Origin: Chitinophaga pinensis
Lineage (GTDB): Bacteria > Bacteroidota > Bacteroidia > UBA7662
DNA length: 64,000 nucleotides
Direction of reading: 5' to 3'
Assembly: GCA_945874665.1 (NCBI GenBank)
Contig: CAMCHJ010000007.1
Location: 1 to 64,000 of the forward strand
The translations under genes were made by a program, and so were the position numbers. Below, piece after piece: positions 37,630 through 45,508 of this stretch (its first letter is position 1; every line of letters starts with the position of its first letter). The notes under the pieces are model-generated. The model was given only the letters and a program-made list of their open reading frames with translations. It was not told the origin of the DNA and ran no database searches.

Positions 37630-38547
37630 ATGGCCGTCTCAACCATCTTTGAAAAGCTGTACCAAAAACTACTGTCGGTACAAACCAAAAAAAAGGGGGA
37701 GCGCTTTATCCTCATCATCGCCATCGTCAGTTTTTTGGCGCATTTGCTTTTGATTTTTTTAGTCGATTTCGGCTTCATCCAGCTCGACGATCCATCAGAC
37801 CTGCTCACCAATCCCATTGCGGCCATCTACACCCCTTTTTCCTTCATTTTGGTGTACGAGGTATATTTATTGCTGTACTATTTACCAAAATCCATCACCA
37901 CCTACATCGCCAAACAATACGAAATCATTTCGTTGATCATTATTAGACGGCTGTTCAAAGATTTGTCGAACCTCAGCTTATCATACGACTGGTTCGAAAT
38001 TAAATACGACTTGCAGTTTACTTACGACCTCCTGGCTTCGGTTGTTTTATTCTTCCTCATCTTCCAATTTTACCGACAAAGCAGCAAAAGGTACCGTTCT
38101 GCCTTGCAGGACGAGCTCAATGCCGATGGCATCACGCGTTTTATCAAAATCAAAAAAGTAATTGCAGCCTCTTTGGTTTTGGTGTTGATGGCACTGGCTG
38201 TTTACACCTTTTCAAGCTGGAGTGTGAGCGAAATCCGCCCAGGATTAGTCAAAGGCACATCCTTCGAAAACATTAACAACGTGTTTTTTGAGCAGTTTTT
38301 TACAGTTTTGATCATTGCCGACGTGGTGCTACTGCTCTTTTCATTTTTCTACACCGACGAATTTCACAAAGTAATGCGCAATTCGGGCTTCATCATCTCC
38401 ACCATCCTGCTGCGCCTGTCGTTTTCGGTCGAAGGCCTTTTGAATACCTTGCTCATCATCACCGCCCTTCTTTTTGGCTTGCTCATGCTCATCATCCACA
38501 ACCAATTCGAAAAACAGTTGGCGCAGGAGGAAGCAAAAGAACGATAG
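37630..38547 (+). CDS. Multi-pass membrane protein, unknown function
   Basis: 305 aa with about seven hydrophobic segments (IIAIVSFLAHLLLIFLV; FSFILVYEVYLLLYYL; LLASVVLFFLIFQFY; VIAASLVLVLMALAVYTF; FFTVLIIADVVLLLFSFF; TILLRLSFSVEGLL; ALLFGLLMLIIH) separated by charged loops, a basic N-terminus (QTKKKGERF) and an acidic C-terminus. No catalytic motif recognised. Coding looks genuine because the frame is uninterrupted and hydrophobic segments are regular. Monocistronic. Confidence 0.7.
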   Translation: MAVSTIFEKLYQKLLSVQTKKKGERFILIIAIVSFLAHLLLIFLVDFGFIQLDDPSDLLTNPIAAIYTPFSFILVYEVYLLLYYLPKSITTYIAKQYEIISLIIIRRLFKDLSNLSLSYDWFEIKYDLQFTYDLLASVVLFFLIFQFYRQSSKRYRSALQDELNADGITRFIKIKKVIAASLVLVLMALAVYTFSSWSVSEIRPGLVKGTSFENINNVFFEQFFTVLIIADVVLLLFSFFYTDEFHKVMRNSGFIISTILLRLSFSVEGLLNTLLIITALLFGLLMLIIHNQFEKQLAQEEAKER

Positions 38548-38625
38548 TAAAGGCGTTTCGGTCTCCTTGTAGTAGGTAATCAGTAGTTGAAAAGCTGAGT
38601 GTTTTCAGCCTGCTAAGCCAGTAAA

Positions 38626-39336
38626 TTACCCTTCAGCATACAAAGCAAACACCACCGGTTTTTTGTGCAAATCGGGCAGGGCGCCCTGCCAGTCGGCAAT
38701 GCGGCGGGTGCGAAGCATTTCGTTGGGACCCGTGAGCTCAGTGCCGATGCAGAGTTTGGTGTTGGGATGGCAGCTTTGCACCAGTGTTTCGAGCATTTGG
38801 TTGTTGCGATAAGGCGCTTCAATAAACAGCTGGGTCATGTTGCGCTTGCGACTTTCGGCCTCCAGCTCTAAAATAGCCTGCTTGCGCGCCGCCCTTTCCA
38901 CCGGCAGATATCCCTGAAAACAAAACCGCTGTCCGTTAAATCCCGACCCCATCAAGGTCAATAAAATACTTGAAGGCCCGGTAAGCGGCACCACCTGTAT
39001 GCCTTGGCGATGGGCCTCGGCGACCACCAAAGCACCAGGGTCGGCAACAGCTGGACAGCCTGCATCCGACAACAAGCCGATGTCGTGCCCCTGCAAAGCC
39101 GGAGCCAAAAAGCGCTTTGGACTCATTTCGCGGGTGTGCTCATTGAGCAGCTGAAACTGCAGCGCATTGATGTCAATATCGCGGTTCAGCAGCTTCAAAA
39201 AACGGCGGCTCTCCTTCTCGCTTTCCACAATAAAATGCTGCAGACAGGTTACCAAAGGGGTAATGGCCGCGGGAATGGTTTGGAGCGCGGTATCGGGCGC
39301 CAACAAAGAAGGAATGAGGTACAATTTGCCGTGCAT
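38626..39336 (-). CDS. RsmI-like SAM-dependent methyltransferase (tetrapyrrole methylase family)
   Basis: 236 aa of the corrin/porphyrin methylase fold that includes the 16S rRNA 2'-O-methyltransferase RsmI. LYLIPSLLAPD at the start, FIVESEKESRRFLK, DIGLLSDAGCPAVADPGALVV (the RsmI signature) and VVPLTGPSSILLTLMGSG are visible. It lacks RsmI's C-terminal extension and has a divergent N-terminus, so it is probably the second, shorter paralogue that Bacteroidota carry. The -7-like TATCTTCG ends 4 nt before the ATG. Confidence 0.88.
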   Translation of the reverse strand: MHGKLYLIPSLLAPDTALQTIPAAITPLVTCLQHFIVESEKESRRFLKLLNRDIDINALQFQLLNEHTREMSPKRFLAPALQGHDIGLLSDAGCPAVADPGALVVAEAHRQGIQVVPLTGPSSILLTLMGSGFNGQRFCFQGYLPVERAARKQAILELEAESRKRNMTQLFIEAPYRNNQMLETLVQSCHPNTKLCIGTELTGPNEMLRTRRIADWQGALPDLHKKPVVFALYAEG

Positions 39337-39340
39337 GGAA

Positions 39341-39348
39341 CGAAGATA
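39341..39348 (-). promoter_or_regulatory. -7-like element TATCTTCG, 4 nt before the methylase ATG
   Basis: One mismatch to TAnnTTTG; the minus strand reads TATCTTCG-TTCC-ATG. Confidence 0.5.
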
Positions 39349-39523
39349 ACAGTTCGGAAGTGCGCATTAAACCATTATCACCAAATCAAATGATACAGCA
39401 CTCCGTCGTATCCACAAAACCCCAGCTTGCTAGGTGCAACAACTGCGTCAAAAAGAGGGTGAAGTAAGACAAAATGAACCCGTGTTACAGAACCTCCAAT
39501 GGACCAATTTCCATATTAATTCA

Positions 39524-39531
39524 TAGATTTG
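39524..39531 (+). promoter_or_regulatory. -7 element TAGATTTG upstream of the glycosyltransferase
   Basis: Full -7 match but no -33 TTG at 19-21 nt; would give an 80-nt leader. The rest of the 39349-39611 gap shows no ORF or RNA. Confidence 0.4.
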
Positions 39532-39611
39532 AGCTTTTAAACTCCCTGCGGCGCAAGCACTTTTAACCTTGCATATGCTCACTTTCACCCGTTTTATGCG
39601 CCACTTTTAAG

Positions 39612-40766
39612 ATGCTGCAGCTACACGCACTTTTATGGGTTGATCTGGTTACCAACGCCTATTGGGCCCTCGGCTTAGGGTATGTGGTCTTGTTTTTAGC
39701 TTTTGCTTATTTTTGGTTTGGGAAGAAGGAAGCTGTGGGAATGTTAGAATCCCTACCGCAAGTGAGTTTGGTGATTGCCATTCGCAACGAGCAAACCAAT
39801 TTAGCAGCACTTTTCGCCCATCTCCGCCAATTAAACTACCCAGCACTCGAAGTTTTATTGGTAGATGACCAATCGGAGGACGAAAGTTTAGCATTGATGC
39901 AGCAAGCGGCAATACAAGCGCAAGCTGTGGGCGGCCATTGGCGCGTACTGCAGTCGGTGGGCAGCGGCAAAAAAGCCGCCATCAGCACCGCGCTGGCGGT
40001 GGCCAAGGGCGAATTAATCGTGACAACAGATGCAGATTGCGGCTTTTCGCCCGAGTGGATTGACCTGCTGGTCGCACCCTTTTCGGATCAAAACATACAA
40101 CTGGTTGCAGGGCCAGTGATGACCACTGCCCACCCCAATTACTTTTTTAGCGCTTTTCAGCAGGTTGAATGGACCAGCATTTTGTTGGTAACACGGCTGA
40201 GTTTTAGTACGGGCATTCCCTTTATGTGCAGTGCAGCCAATATGGCGTACCGAAAATCGGCATTTGAGCAAGTAAATGGGTATGCTGGGAATGGTCAGTT
40301 TTTGTCGGGTGACGACGAGTTTTTGCTCAAAAAAATACTGCACACCTATGGCAAAACGGCCGTCAAATACCTGCACCAACCTCAGCTGTTGGTTACTACG
40401 CAACCGCAAAGCAACTGGACCAGCTTTTTGGCACAGCGGGCGCGTTGGGCATCGAAGTGGCGTAGGCACGACCAGGGACATTTGATCATTGCCGCATTAC
40501 CTGCACTTTTACTGCTGCTGTTTTTGGTAAGTCCATTTTTACTGTTACTCGGAAAGCCTGGCCTACAGGCATTTTTAGGCTTATGGACTTTAAAAATCAG
40601 TATCGAGTATTTGGTAGTTGCCAGTGTATTAAAGCGGTTTAACGTCCCGTTGAGCCTTTTGGCCATGGCCGCCACCAGTTGTTCACACCCTTTTTACGCC
40701 TTGGCCACTGCTTTAACCATGGGCAACAAAAATTGGAAATGGAAAGGCCGCAGTCAGTCGTCTTAG
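39612..40766 (+). CDS. Membrane-bound family 2 glycosyltransferase
   Basis: 384 aa: an N-terminal membrane helix (WALGLGYVVLFLAFAYFWF), a GT-A catalytic domain (VSLVIAIRNEQTNLAALF; LLVDDQSEDES; TTDADCGFSPEW with the DxD-type motif; acceptor-side SGDDEFLLKK; QRARWASKWRR, the QxxRW-like motif of processive enzymes) and C-terminal helices. Similar proteins polymerise or transfer sugars to envelope glycans or lipids. Donor and acceptor are not readable. No glycan cluster around it. Confidence 0.88.
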   Translation: MLQLHALLWVDLVTNAYWALGLGYVVLFLAFAYFWFGKKEAVGMLESLPQVSLVIAIRNEQTNLAALFAHLRQLNYPALEVLLVDDQSEDESLALMQQAAIQAQAVGGHWRVLQSVGSGKKAAISTALAVAKGELIVTTDADCGFSPEWIDLLVAPFSDQNIQLVAGPVMTTAHPNYFFSAFQQVEWTSILLVTRLSFSTGIPFMCSAANMAYRKSAFEQVNGYAGNGQFLSGDDEFLLKKILHTYGKTAVKYLHQPQLLVTTQPQSNWTSFLAQRARWASKWRRHDQGHLIIAALPALLLLLFLVSPFLLLLGKPGLQAFLGLWTLKISIEYLVVASVLKRFNVPLSLLAMAATSCSHPFYALATALTMGNKNWKWKGRSQSS

Positions 40767-40862
40767 CACCAGCTTCCACCATTGGCAAAGCAAACGTCCA
40801 ATTGCCTTTTTATGCGATAAGCTATCTAAAAACATCCCAACAACTGTTCACCACACCAGCAT

Positions 40863-40885
40863 TACTTTAGAATGATTCTAAAGTA
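40863..40885. promoter_or_regulatory. 23-bp perfect palindrome, PerR/Fur-type 7-1-7 architecture
   Basis: TACTTTAGAAT-G-ATTCTAAAGTA: 11-bp perfect arms around one base. The inner TTAGAAT-n-ATTCTAA differs from the PerR box TTATAATnATTATAA at one base per half. It is 80 nt before the Fe-S oxidoreductase operon. No T-tract follows, so it is not a terminator. Confidence 0.5.
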
Positions 40886-40964
40886 TAGAAATACGCAAAA
40901 ACAGCAAGCGTTTTCTTGAAAAATACGGCCATCTACGCTTATTTTGGCATTTAAAGCAAAAGGC

Positions 40965-42287
40965 ATGCTACAAAACATTGTATTCATCATATTACTCGCC
41001 TTGGGAGGCGGCATTTTTGCCCGCAAAGTGGGTAAAATCCGCAGGAATATTTTCTTAGGCAGGCCCCTCGACCGCACCGATCGAAAGTCGGAGCGCTGGA
41101 CTACCATGGCACGGGTAGCGATGGGCCAAAGCAAAATGGTTGCACGTCCTGTAGCCGGCTTCTTTCACATCCTCATTTACGTGGGTTTTGTGCTCATTAA
41201 CTTGGAGGTGTTGGAGATTGTAATCGACGGCATTTTTGGCACGCACCGCGTTTTTCAGCCCCTCTTAGGTGATTTTTACAACGTAATCATTGGTTTTTTT
41301 GAGATTTTAGCCATCGGCGTAATTTTGGCCTGCGTGGTGTTCTTTTGGCGCCGCAACATCCAACCCGTGGCGCGTTTTACGAGTCTCGAAATGACCGGCT
41401 GGCCCCGCCTCGATGCCAACCTCATCCTCATCATTGAAGTGGTGCTCATGAGCGCCCTGTTGCTCATGAATACCGCTGAAGCCAATATGGAAGGCAAAAC
41501 CGGCTATGCCATCAGTAATTTACTCGCACCGATGCTGGCGGGCGTATCCGAAAATGGTTTGCACAGCATCGAACGCATCAGCTGGTGGGCGCACATCGTG
41601 GGCATCCTCGCCTTCCTCAATTACCTGCCTTATAGCAAGCATTTCCACATCATTTTGGCTTTCCCGAATACGTGGTATGCGCAATTGGAGCCATCCGGAC
41701 AAATGAACAACATGGAAAGTGTGCAAAAGGAAGTGGCGATGATGCTCGACCCGAACGCCAATCCATATGCCGCCCCGGCCGAAGGTGCCGAAGCCCCTGG
41801 TCGTTTTGGCGCCAAAGATGTGATGGACCTTCCTTGGAAGAGCCTGCTCGATGCCTACAGCTGCACCGAATGCGGCCGTTGCACGAGTGTTTGTCCGGCC
41901 AACACCACCGGCAAGCTCCTCTCCCCGCGTAAAATAATGATGGACACCCGCGACCGACTCGAAATTGTGGGCGCCAACATCGATAAAAATGGCTCGTTTG
42001 TAGATGACGGTAAATCGCTGCTCGGCGACCACATCAAGGCCGAAGAAATACAGGCTTGCAACACTTGCAATGCTTGTGTAGAGGCTTGTCCAGTACTCAT
42101 CAATCCCGTAAGCATCATCACCGAGTTACGCCGCTACCAAGCCATGGAAGCCTCGCAGGTGCCGTCTGAATGGGGTTTGATGTTCAACAACATCGAAAAC
42201 AACGGTGCCCCTTGGCAGTTCCCGGCGGCCGACCGCATGGGCTGGGCCGATAACCTTGAAGTGAAAACTAAAAACGCAGAAGCATGA
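40965..42287 (+). CDS. Membrane (Fe-S) oxidoreductase with NarI-like domain and two 4Fe-4S clusters
   Basis: About 440 aa from the ATG at 40965 (MLQNIVFIILLALGGGIFARKVG). The N-terminal ~250 residues carry five to six membrane helices with conserved His (GFFHILIYVGFVLINLE; SWWAHIVGILAFLNYLPYSKHFH), suggesting a haem b-type NarI/HdrE-like electron entry. Two ferredoxin motifs follow, CTECGRCTSVCP and CNTCNACVEACP. The downstream gene overlaps by ATGA and supplies CCG domains, so together they resemble HdrE/HdrC + HdrB or EtfQO-type quinone oxidoreductases. Electron donor unknown; ETF is a plausible partner. Confidence 0.88.
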   Translation: MLQNIVFIILLALGGGIFARKVGKIRRNIFLGRPLDRTDRKSERWTTMARVAMGQSKMVARPVAGFFHILIYVGFVLINLEVLEIVIDGIFGTHRVFQPLLGDFYNVIIGFFEILAIGVILACVVFFWRRNIQPVARFTSLEMTGWPRLDANLILIIEVVLMSALLLMNTAEANMEGKTGYAISNLLAPMLAGVSENGLHSIERISWWAHIVGILAFLNYLPYSKHFHIILAFPNTWYAQLEPSGQMNNMESVQKEVAMMLDPNANPYAAPAEGAEAPGRFGAKDVMDLPWKSLLDAYSCTECGRCTSVCPANTTGKLLSPRKIMMDTRDRLEIVGANIDKNGSFVDDGKSLLGDHIKAEEIQACNTCNACVEACPVLINPVSIITELRRYQAMEASQVPSEWGLMFNNIENNGAPWQFPAADRMGWADNLEVKTKNAEA

Positions 42288-43087
42288 GCGCCATTACGCT
42301 GAAAATTGATACCATGGCCGAGCTGGCCGCCAAAGGCGAAGCGCCCGAAATATTGTTTTGGGTAGGTTGCGCCGGTAGTTTCGACGACCGCGCCCGCAAA
42401 ATCACCCGGGCGGTGGCTGCCATTTTGCACGAAGTAGGCATGAAATTCGCCGTGCTGGGCACCGAAGAAAGCTGCACCGGCGACCCTGCCAAGCGCGCTG
42501 GTAACGAGTTTTTGTTCCAGATGCAGGCCGCTCAAAACATCCAAGTAATGAATATGTACGAGGTGAAGAAAATTGTGACGGCTTGTCCCCACTGCTTCAA
42601 CACCCTCAAAAACGAATACCCCGAGCTCGGCGGCAATTACGAGGTGCTGCACCACGCCACCCTGCTGCAGCAGCTCATTAACGAGGGTCGATTGAAGGTA
42701 AAAGATGGCGGTGCCTTCAAAGGCAAACGCATCACCTTCCACGATTCGTGTTATTTAGGTCGCGCCAACGGCATTTACGAAGCACCGCGGCAAGTGCTCG
42801 AGGCATTGGATGCCGATTTGGTGGAGATGAAGCGGAGCAAGGCCAAAGGACTGTGTTGCGGGGCTGGCGGCGCACAAATGTTCAAAGAAGCCGAAAAAGG
42901 CAACAAAGAAGTGAACATCGAACGCATCGAGGACGCCCTCGAAACCCAACCCGATGTGGTGGCCGCAGCTTGTCCTTTTTGCATGACCATGCTCACCGAT
43001 GGCGTGAAGAACAAAGAAAAAGAAAGCAGCATCAAAGTTTACGACATCGCTGAACTCATTGCCGGTGCCAATGGTTTAATCAATTAA
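42284..43087 (+). CDS. CCG-domain (Fe-S) oxidoreductase (HdrB/GlpC-like)
   Basis: 267 aa with two cysteine-rich CCG repeats: FWVGCAGSFDDR ... TACPHCFNTL, and HDSCYLGRANGIY ... LCCGAGGAQMF ... ACPFCMTML. In heterodisulfide reductase B such repeats bind non-cubane 4Fe-4S clusters. Coupled by ATGA overlap to the membrane Fe-S subunit. Likely the cytoplasmic catalytic or electron-transfer subunit of that complex. Confidence 0.88.
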   Translation: MSAITLKIDTMAELAAKGEAPEILFWVGCAGSFDDRARKITRAVAAILHEVGMKFAVLGTEESCTGDPAKRAGNEFLFQMQAAQNIQVMNMYEVKKIVTACPHCFNTLKNEYPELGGNYEVLHHATLLQQLINEGRLKVKDGGAFKGKRITFHDSCYLGRANGIYEAPRQVLEALDADLVEMKRSKAKGLCCGAGGAQMFKEAEKGNKEVNIERIEDALETQPDVVAAACPFCMTMLTDGVKNKEKESSIKVYDIAELIAGANGLIN

Positions 43088-43104
43088 GCAATTCCCAAAA
43101 AAGC

Positions 43105-43602
43105 ATGTACGCAGCCTTCGAAGCCCTTTCGCCCGCCTCAAAAATCTGGATTTACCAAAGCAATCGCCCCTTTCAAGCTGGCGAAATTAACAGTCTGCAC
43201 GCCGCCCTCCGCACTTTTGTAGAAAGCTGGACCGCCCACAACAAGGAGCTCCAAGGCAGTTACCTCATCCTGCGCAACCAGTTTATTGTGCTGGCGGTGG
43301 ACGAGACCAATATGCCGGCTTCGGGCTGCAGCATCGACAAATCGGTGCATTTTATGCAGATTATTGAGAGTGAATTGGGCGTAACGCTGTTCGATCGTAT
43401 GTTGTTGGCCTTTGAAGAAAAGGGGGAGCTCATCACCCTGCACCGCAACGAATTCGAAAAAGCCGTACAAAGCGGCCGCATTACCGCCAATACCGTTGTG
43501 GTAAACAACATGGTGTTTACCAAAGACGCCCTCGAAACCAAGTGGTTGCTGCCTTTCGCTGATAGCTGGCATGCGCAAATGTTTCAGCTGGCCACAGCTT
43601 AG
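43105..43602 (+). CDS. Conserved Bacteroidota protein (often mislabelled 'ABC transporter ATPase')
   Basis: 165 aa. KIWIYQSNRPFQAGEINSL, FVESWTAHNKELQGSYLIL and ASGCSIDKSVHFMQ identify a small protein conserved across Bacteroidota that databases, as I recall, label as an ABC ATPase. No Walker A, ABC signature or Walker B is present, so that label is not supported. It follows the Fe-S operon by 17 nt and may be co-transcribed. Its stop TAG and the convergent gene's TAA share TTAG. Function unknown. Confidence 0.75.
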   Translation: MYAAFEALSPASKIWIYQSNRPFQAGEINSLHAALRTFVESWTAHNKELQGSYLILRNQFIVLAVDETNMPASGCSIDKSVHFMQIIESELGVTLFDRMLLAFEEKGELITLHRNEFEKAVQSGRITANTVVVNNMVFTKDALETKWLLPFADSWHAQMFQLATA

Positions 43603-44213
43603 TCGGCCGCACCCCCAGACAGCACCAGCTCCATCAAGCGTTCGAAGCTTTGGGCAGGCGTGTATTGATGGTCCTGGTACACATTACACTGCAATTTTAA
43701 GTATTTCAGCTGTCCATCGCGCCGCAGCGTTTCGAGCAGCACATTGCCAAAGCGCTGGTTGATGAGGCCGCTGGCCAGCTCCTCGGCGCGTAGTTTGGGC
43801 TTGAGGTAGCGCTTTTGCAGCTCTTGCCAAGACTCGCCCACCGGCCATATTTTACGCTCGTTTTGCTGCTCCACATAGCCCTGTTCGGTAACCAAGCGCG
43901 CCAGTCGGTCGAGCATAAAATCGTAATGCTTCTCCGGCACCCCAGCCTCAGCATACCACATAAAGCCTGCGGCATGCTCGCCATTGAGCACCACAAATTT
44001 GGCTACGCTACCGGGCTGCAAACTGGCCCGCTGGTAGTTCTGCCGCAGCAGTTCTAGGTGGGTAGACTCTTGGTGCTGCACATACAGTTGCAACTCCTGC
44101 TCAAAGCGGTTCGAACGCACCAACGGCTCGTGTACGAGCTGCTGGGCGGCAACAGTGTTGGCCTTACCACCGAGCAATTGTTGTAGTTGATCAAACCAGG
44201 TAGACTTCGACAT
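43599..44213 (-). CDS. Hypothetical protein, unknown family
   Basis: 204 aa, soluble, no signal peptide or membrane helix. Leucine/glutamine-rich helical composition at the start (WFDQLQQLLGGKANTVAAQQL), a hydrophobic VAKFVVLNGEHAAGFMWYAEAG, and HYDFMLDRLARLVTEQGY. I recognise no domain. It is likely real because of the long open frame and the tight tail-to-tail arrangement with its neighbour. Confidence 0.6.
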   Translation of the reverse strand: MSKSTWFDQLQQLLGGKANTVAAQQLVHEPLVRSNRFEQELQLYVQHQESTHLELLRQNYQRASLQPGSVAKFVVLNGEHAAGFMWYAEAGVPEKHYDFMLDRLARLVTEQGYVEQQNERKIWPVGESWQELQKRYLKPKLRAEELASGLINQRFGNVLLETLRRDGQLKYLKLQCNVYQDHQYTPAQSFERLMELVLSGGAAD

Positions 44214-44335
44214 GGTGTTTTTGTAATAACCTCAAGGAAGGGGTAAAGTTCGAGAAATAAGCAGAGAAAGTGGCTGAAGCGCGTGCCGATATTCCTGAAG
44301 CAGCAATGACAAGCTACTTCAGTAACGCAAAAACA

Positions 44336-45508
44336 CTACTCTTCTAGTCCCTCTTCTTCCGGTCCCCCGCCATACAAAATACTTAAGATAGCCGCCTTAT
44401 CAACATTACCCCCACTGGTTTTGTTGCTGAGGGCAATGATGCAGGTTTCATCCTCCGGCATGTGCACCAACAAGGTCTTAAAACCACGCCACCAGCCGCC
44501 ATGAAACCGTACTTCGTAGCCATGCAGGGTGGTGTACATGCGCCAGCCATAGCCGTAGCTAGCCAAGTGGCGGTTGCGGGGATTGTGCGGCTGCAAGGCT
44601 AAGGCCATGCTGCTGGCGCTGATGAGCTTGTTGCGGAAAAGGGCCTGCTCCCAAGCGTATAAATCGCGCAGCGAGGCATATATGCCTTTGTCGCCGACCA
44701 CGCCATTGAGGAAATACTGCGTTGTAACAGGCCGAAAGAACCCCGTATGACCGCTCAGCGCGGCTTTAGGCAGACTCCTTTTAGGGTTGATGACAAAAGC
44801 CGTGTGCATGCCCGCCGGCTCAAACAGATATTTTCGGGCGTAATCGCGGAAACGCATGCCACTCACTTCTTCTACAATGGCGGCGAGCAAAGCATAACCG
44901 GTATTGCTGTATTCGTAGCGACGGTCGGGCGCGTGCCAACGTTGTTGTGGATGCTCGCTCAGTAGCTGCACGAGCTTATGGTTGTCGAGGTACTCCCTTT
45001 GGTCGGGCCAAAGGCGTTCGGCATCGTACATATAATTGCTCAGGCCACCGCGGTGCGCCAAAAGCATGTGTACCGTTATGCCAGGGTGCGGAAAGTCGGG
45101 GAAAAAGCGCTGAATGCTGTCGCTAAGCGAGAGTTTACCCGCCTCCATGAGCTGCAAAATAGCCACGGCGGTGAATTGTTTTGAGACAGAGGCGAGCTCA
45201 AAGAGGGCATCGGTTTGCAGACTGTCGCCTCGCTTGCCCGAAGCCATACCCACGGCGCCTTCGTAGATGATTTGACCGCGATGGGCCACCAACAATACCC
45301 CATTAAATCCGCGTGGCTTAAAGCGGTGCAGCACCAAGCTGTCGATGCTGGCCGCCTTGCGCGCAATGTCGGCAGGGTCGTTGATGAATACTGGTCCCGG
45401 TGGCGACTCACGATAAGCATCCTCGCCCTGTTCACTGCAGGTAATCAGCAGCGGAAGGGTAAGGAGCGTAATCCAAAAGAATTTAGGAAGCCGTAAAGGC
45501 CCCGGCAT
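44336..45508 (-). CDS. Beta-lactamase-family serine hydrolase, lipoprotein
   Basis: 390 aa. The lipobox LPLLITCS predicts a lipid-modified periplasmic protein. The class C/DD-peptidase fold shows SVSKQ (SxxK nucleophile), YSNTGYAL (YxN) and HGGWWRG (KTG-equivalent HGG). Members include esterases, D-aminopeptidases and transpeptidase-like enzymes; true beta-lactamase activity is unlikely. TAATG overlap with purL places it at the end of the PepSY-purL operon, although the functional link is unclear. Confidence 0.88.
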   Translation of the reverse strand: MPGPLRLPKFFWITLLTLPLLITCSEQGEDAYRESPPGPVFINDPADIARKAASIDSLVLHRFKPRGFNGVLLVAHRGQIIYEGAVGMASGKRGDSLQTDALFELASVSKQFTAVAILQLMEAGKLSLSDSIQRFFPDFPHPGITVHMLLAHRGGLSNYMYDAERLWPDQREYLDNHKLVQLLSEHPQQRWHAPDRRYEYSNTGYALLAAIVEEVSGMRFRDYARKYLFEPAGMHTAFVINPKRSLPKAALSGHTGFFRPVTTQYFLNGVVGDKGIYASLRDLYAWEQALFRNKLISASSMALALQPHNPRNRHLASYGYGWRMYTTLHGYEVRFHGGWWRGFKTLLVHMPEDETCIIALSNKTSGGNVDKAAILSILYGGGPEEEGLEE

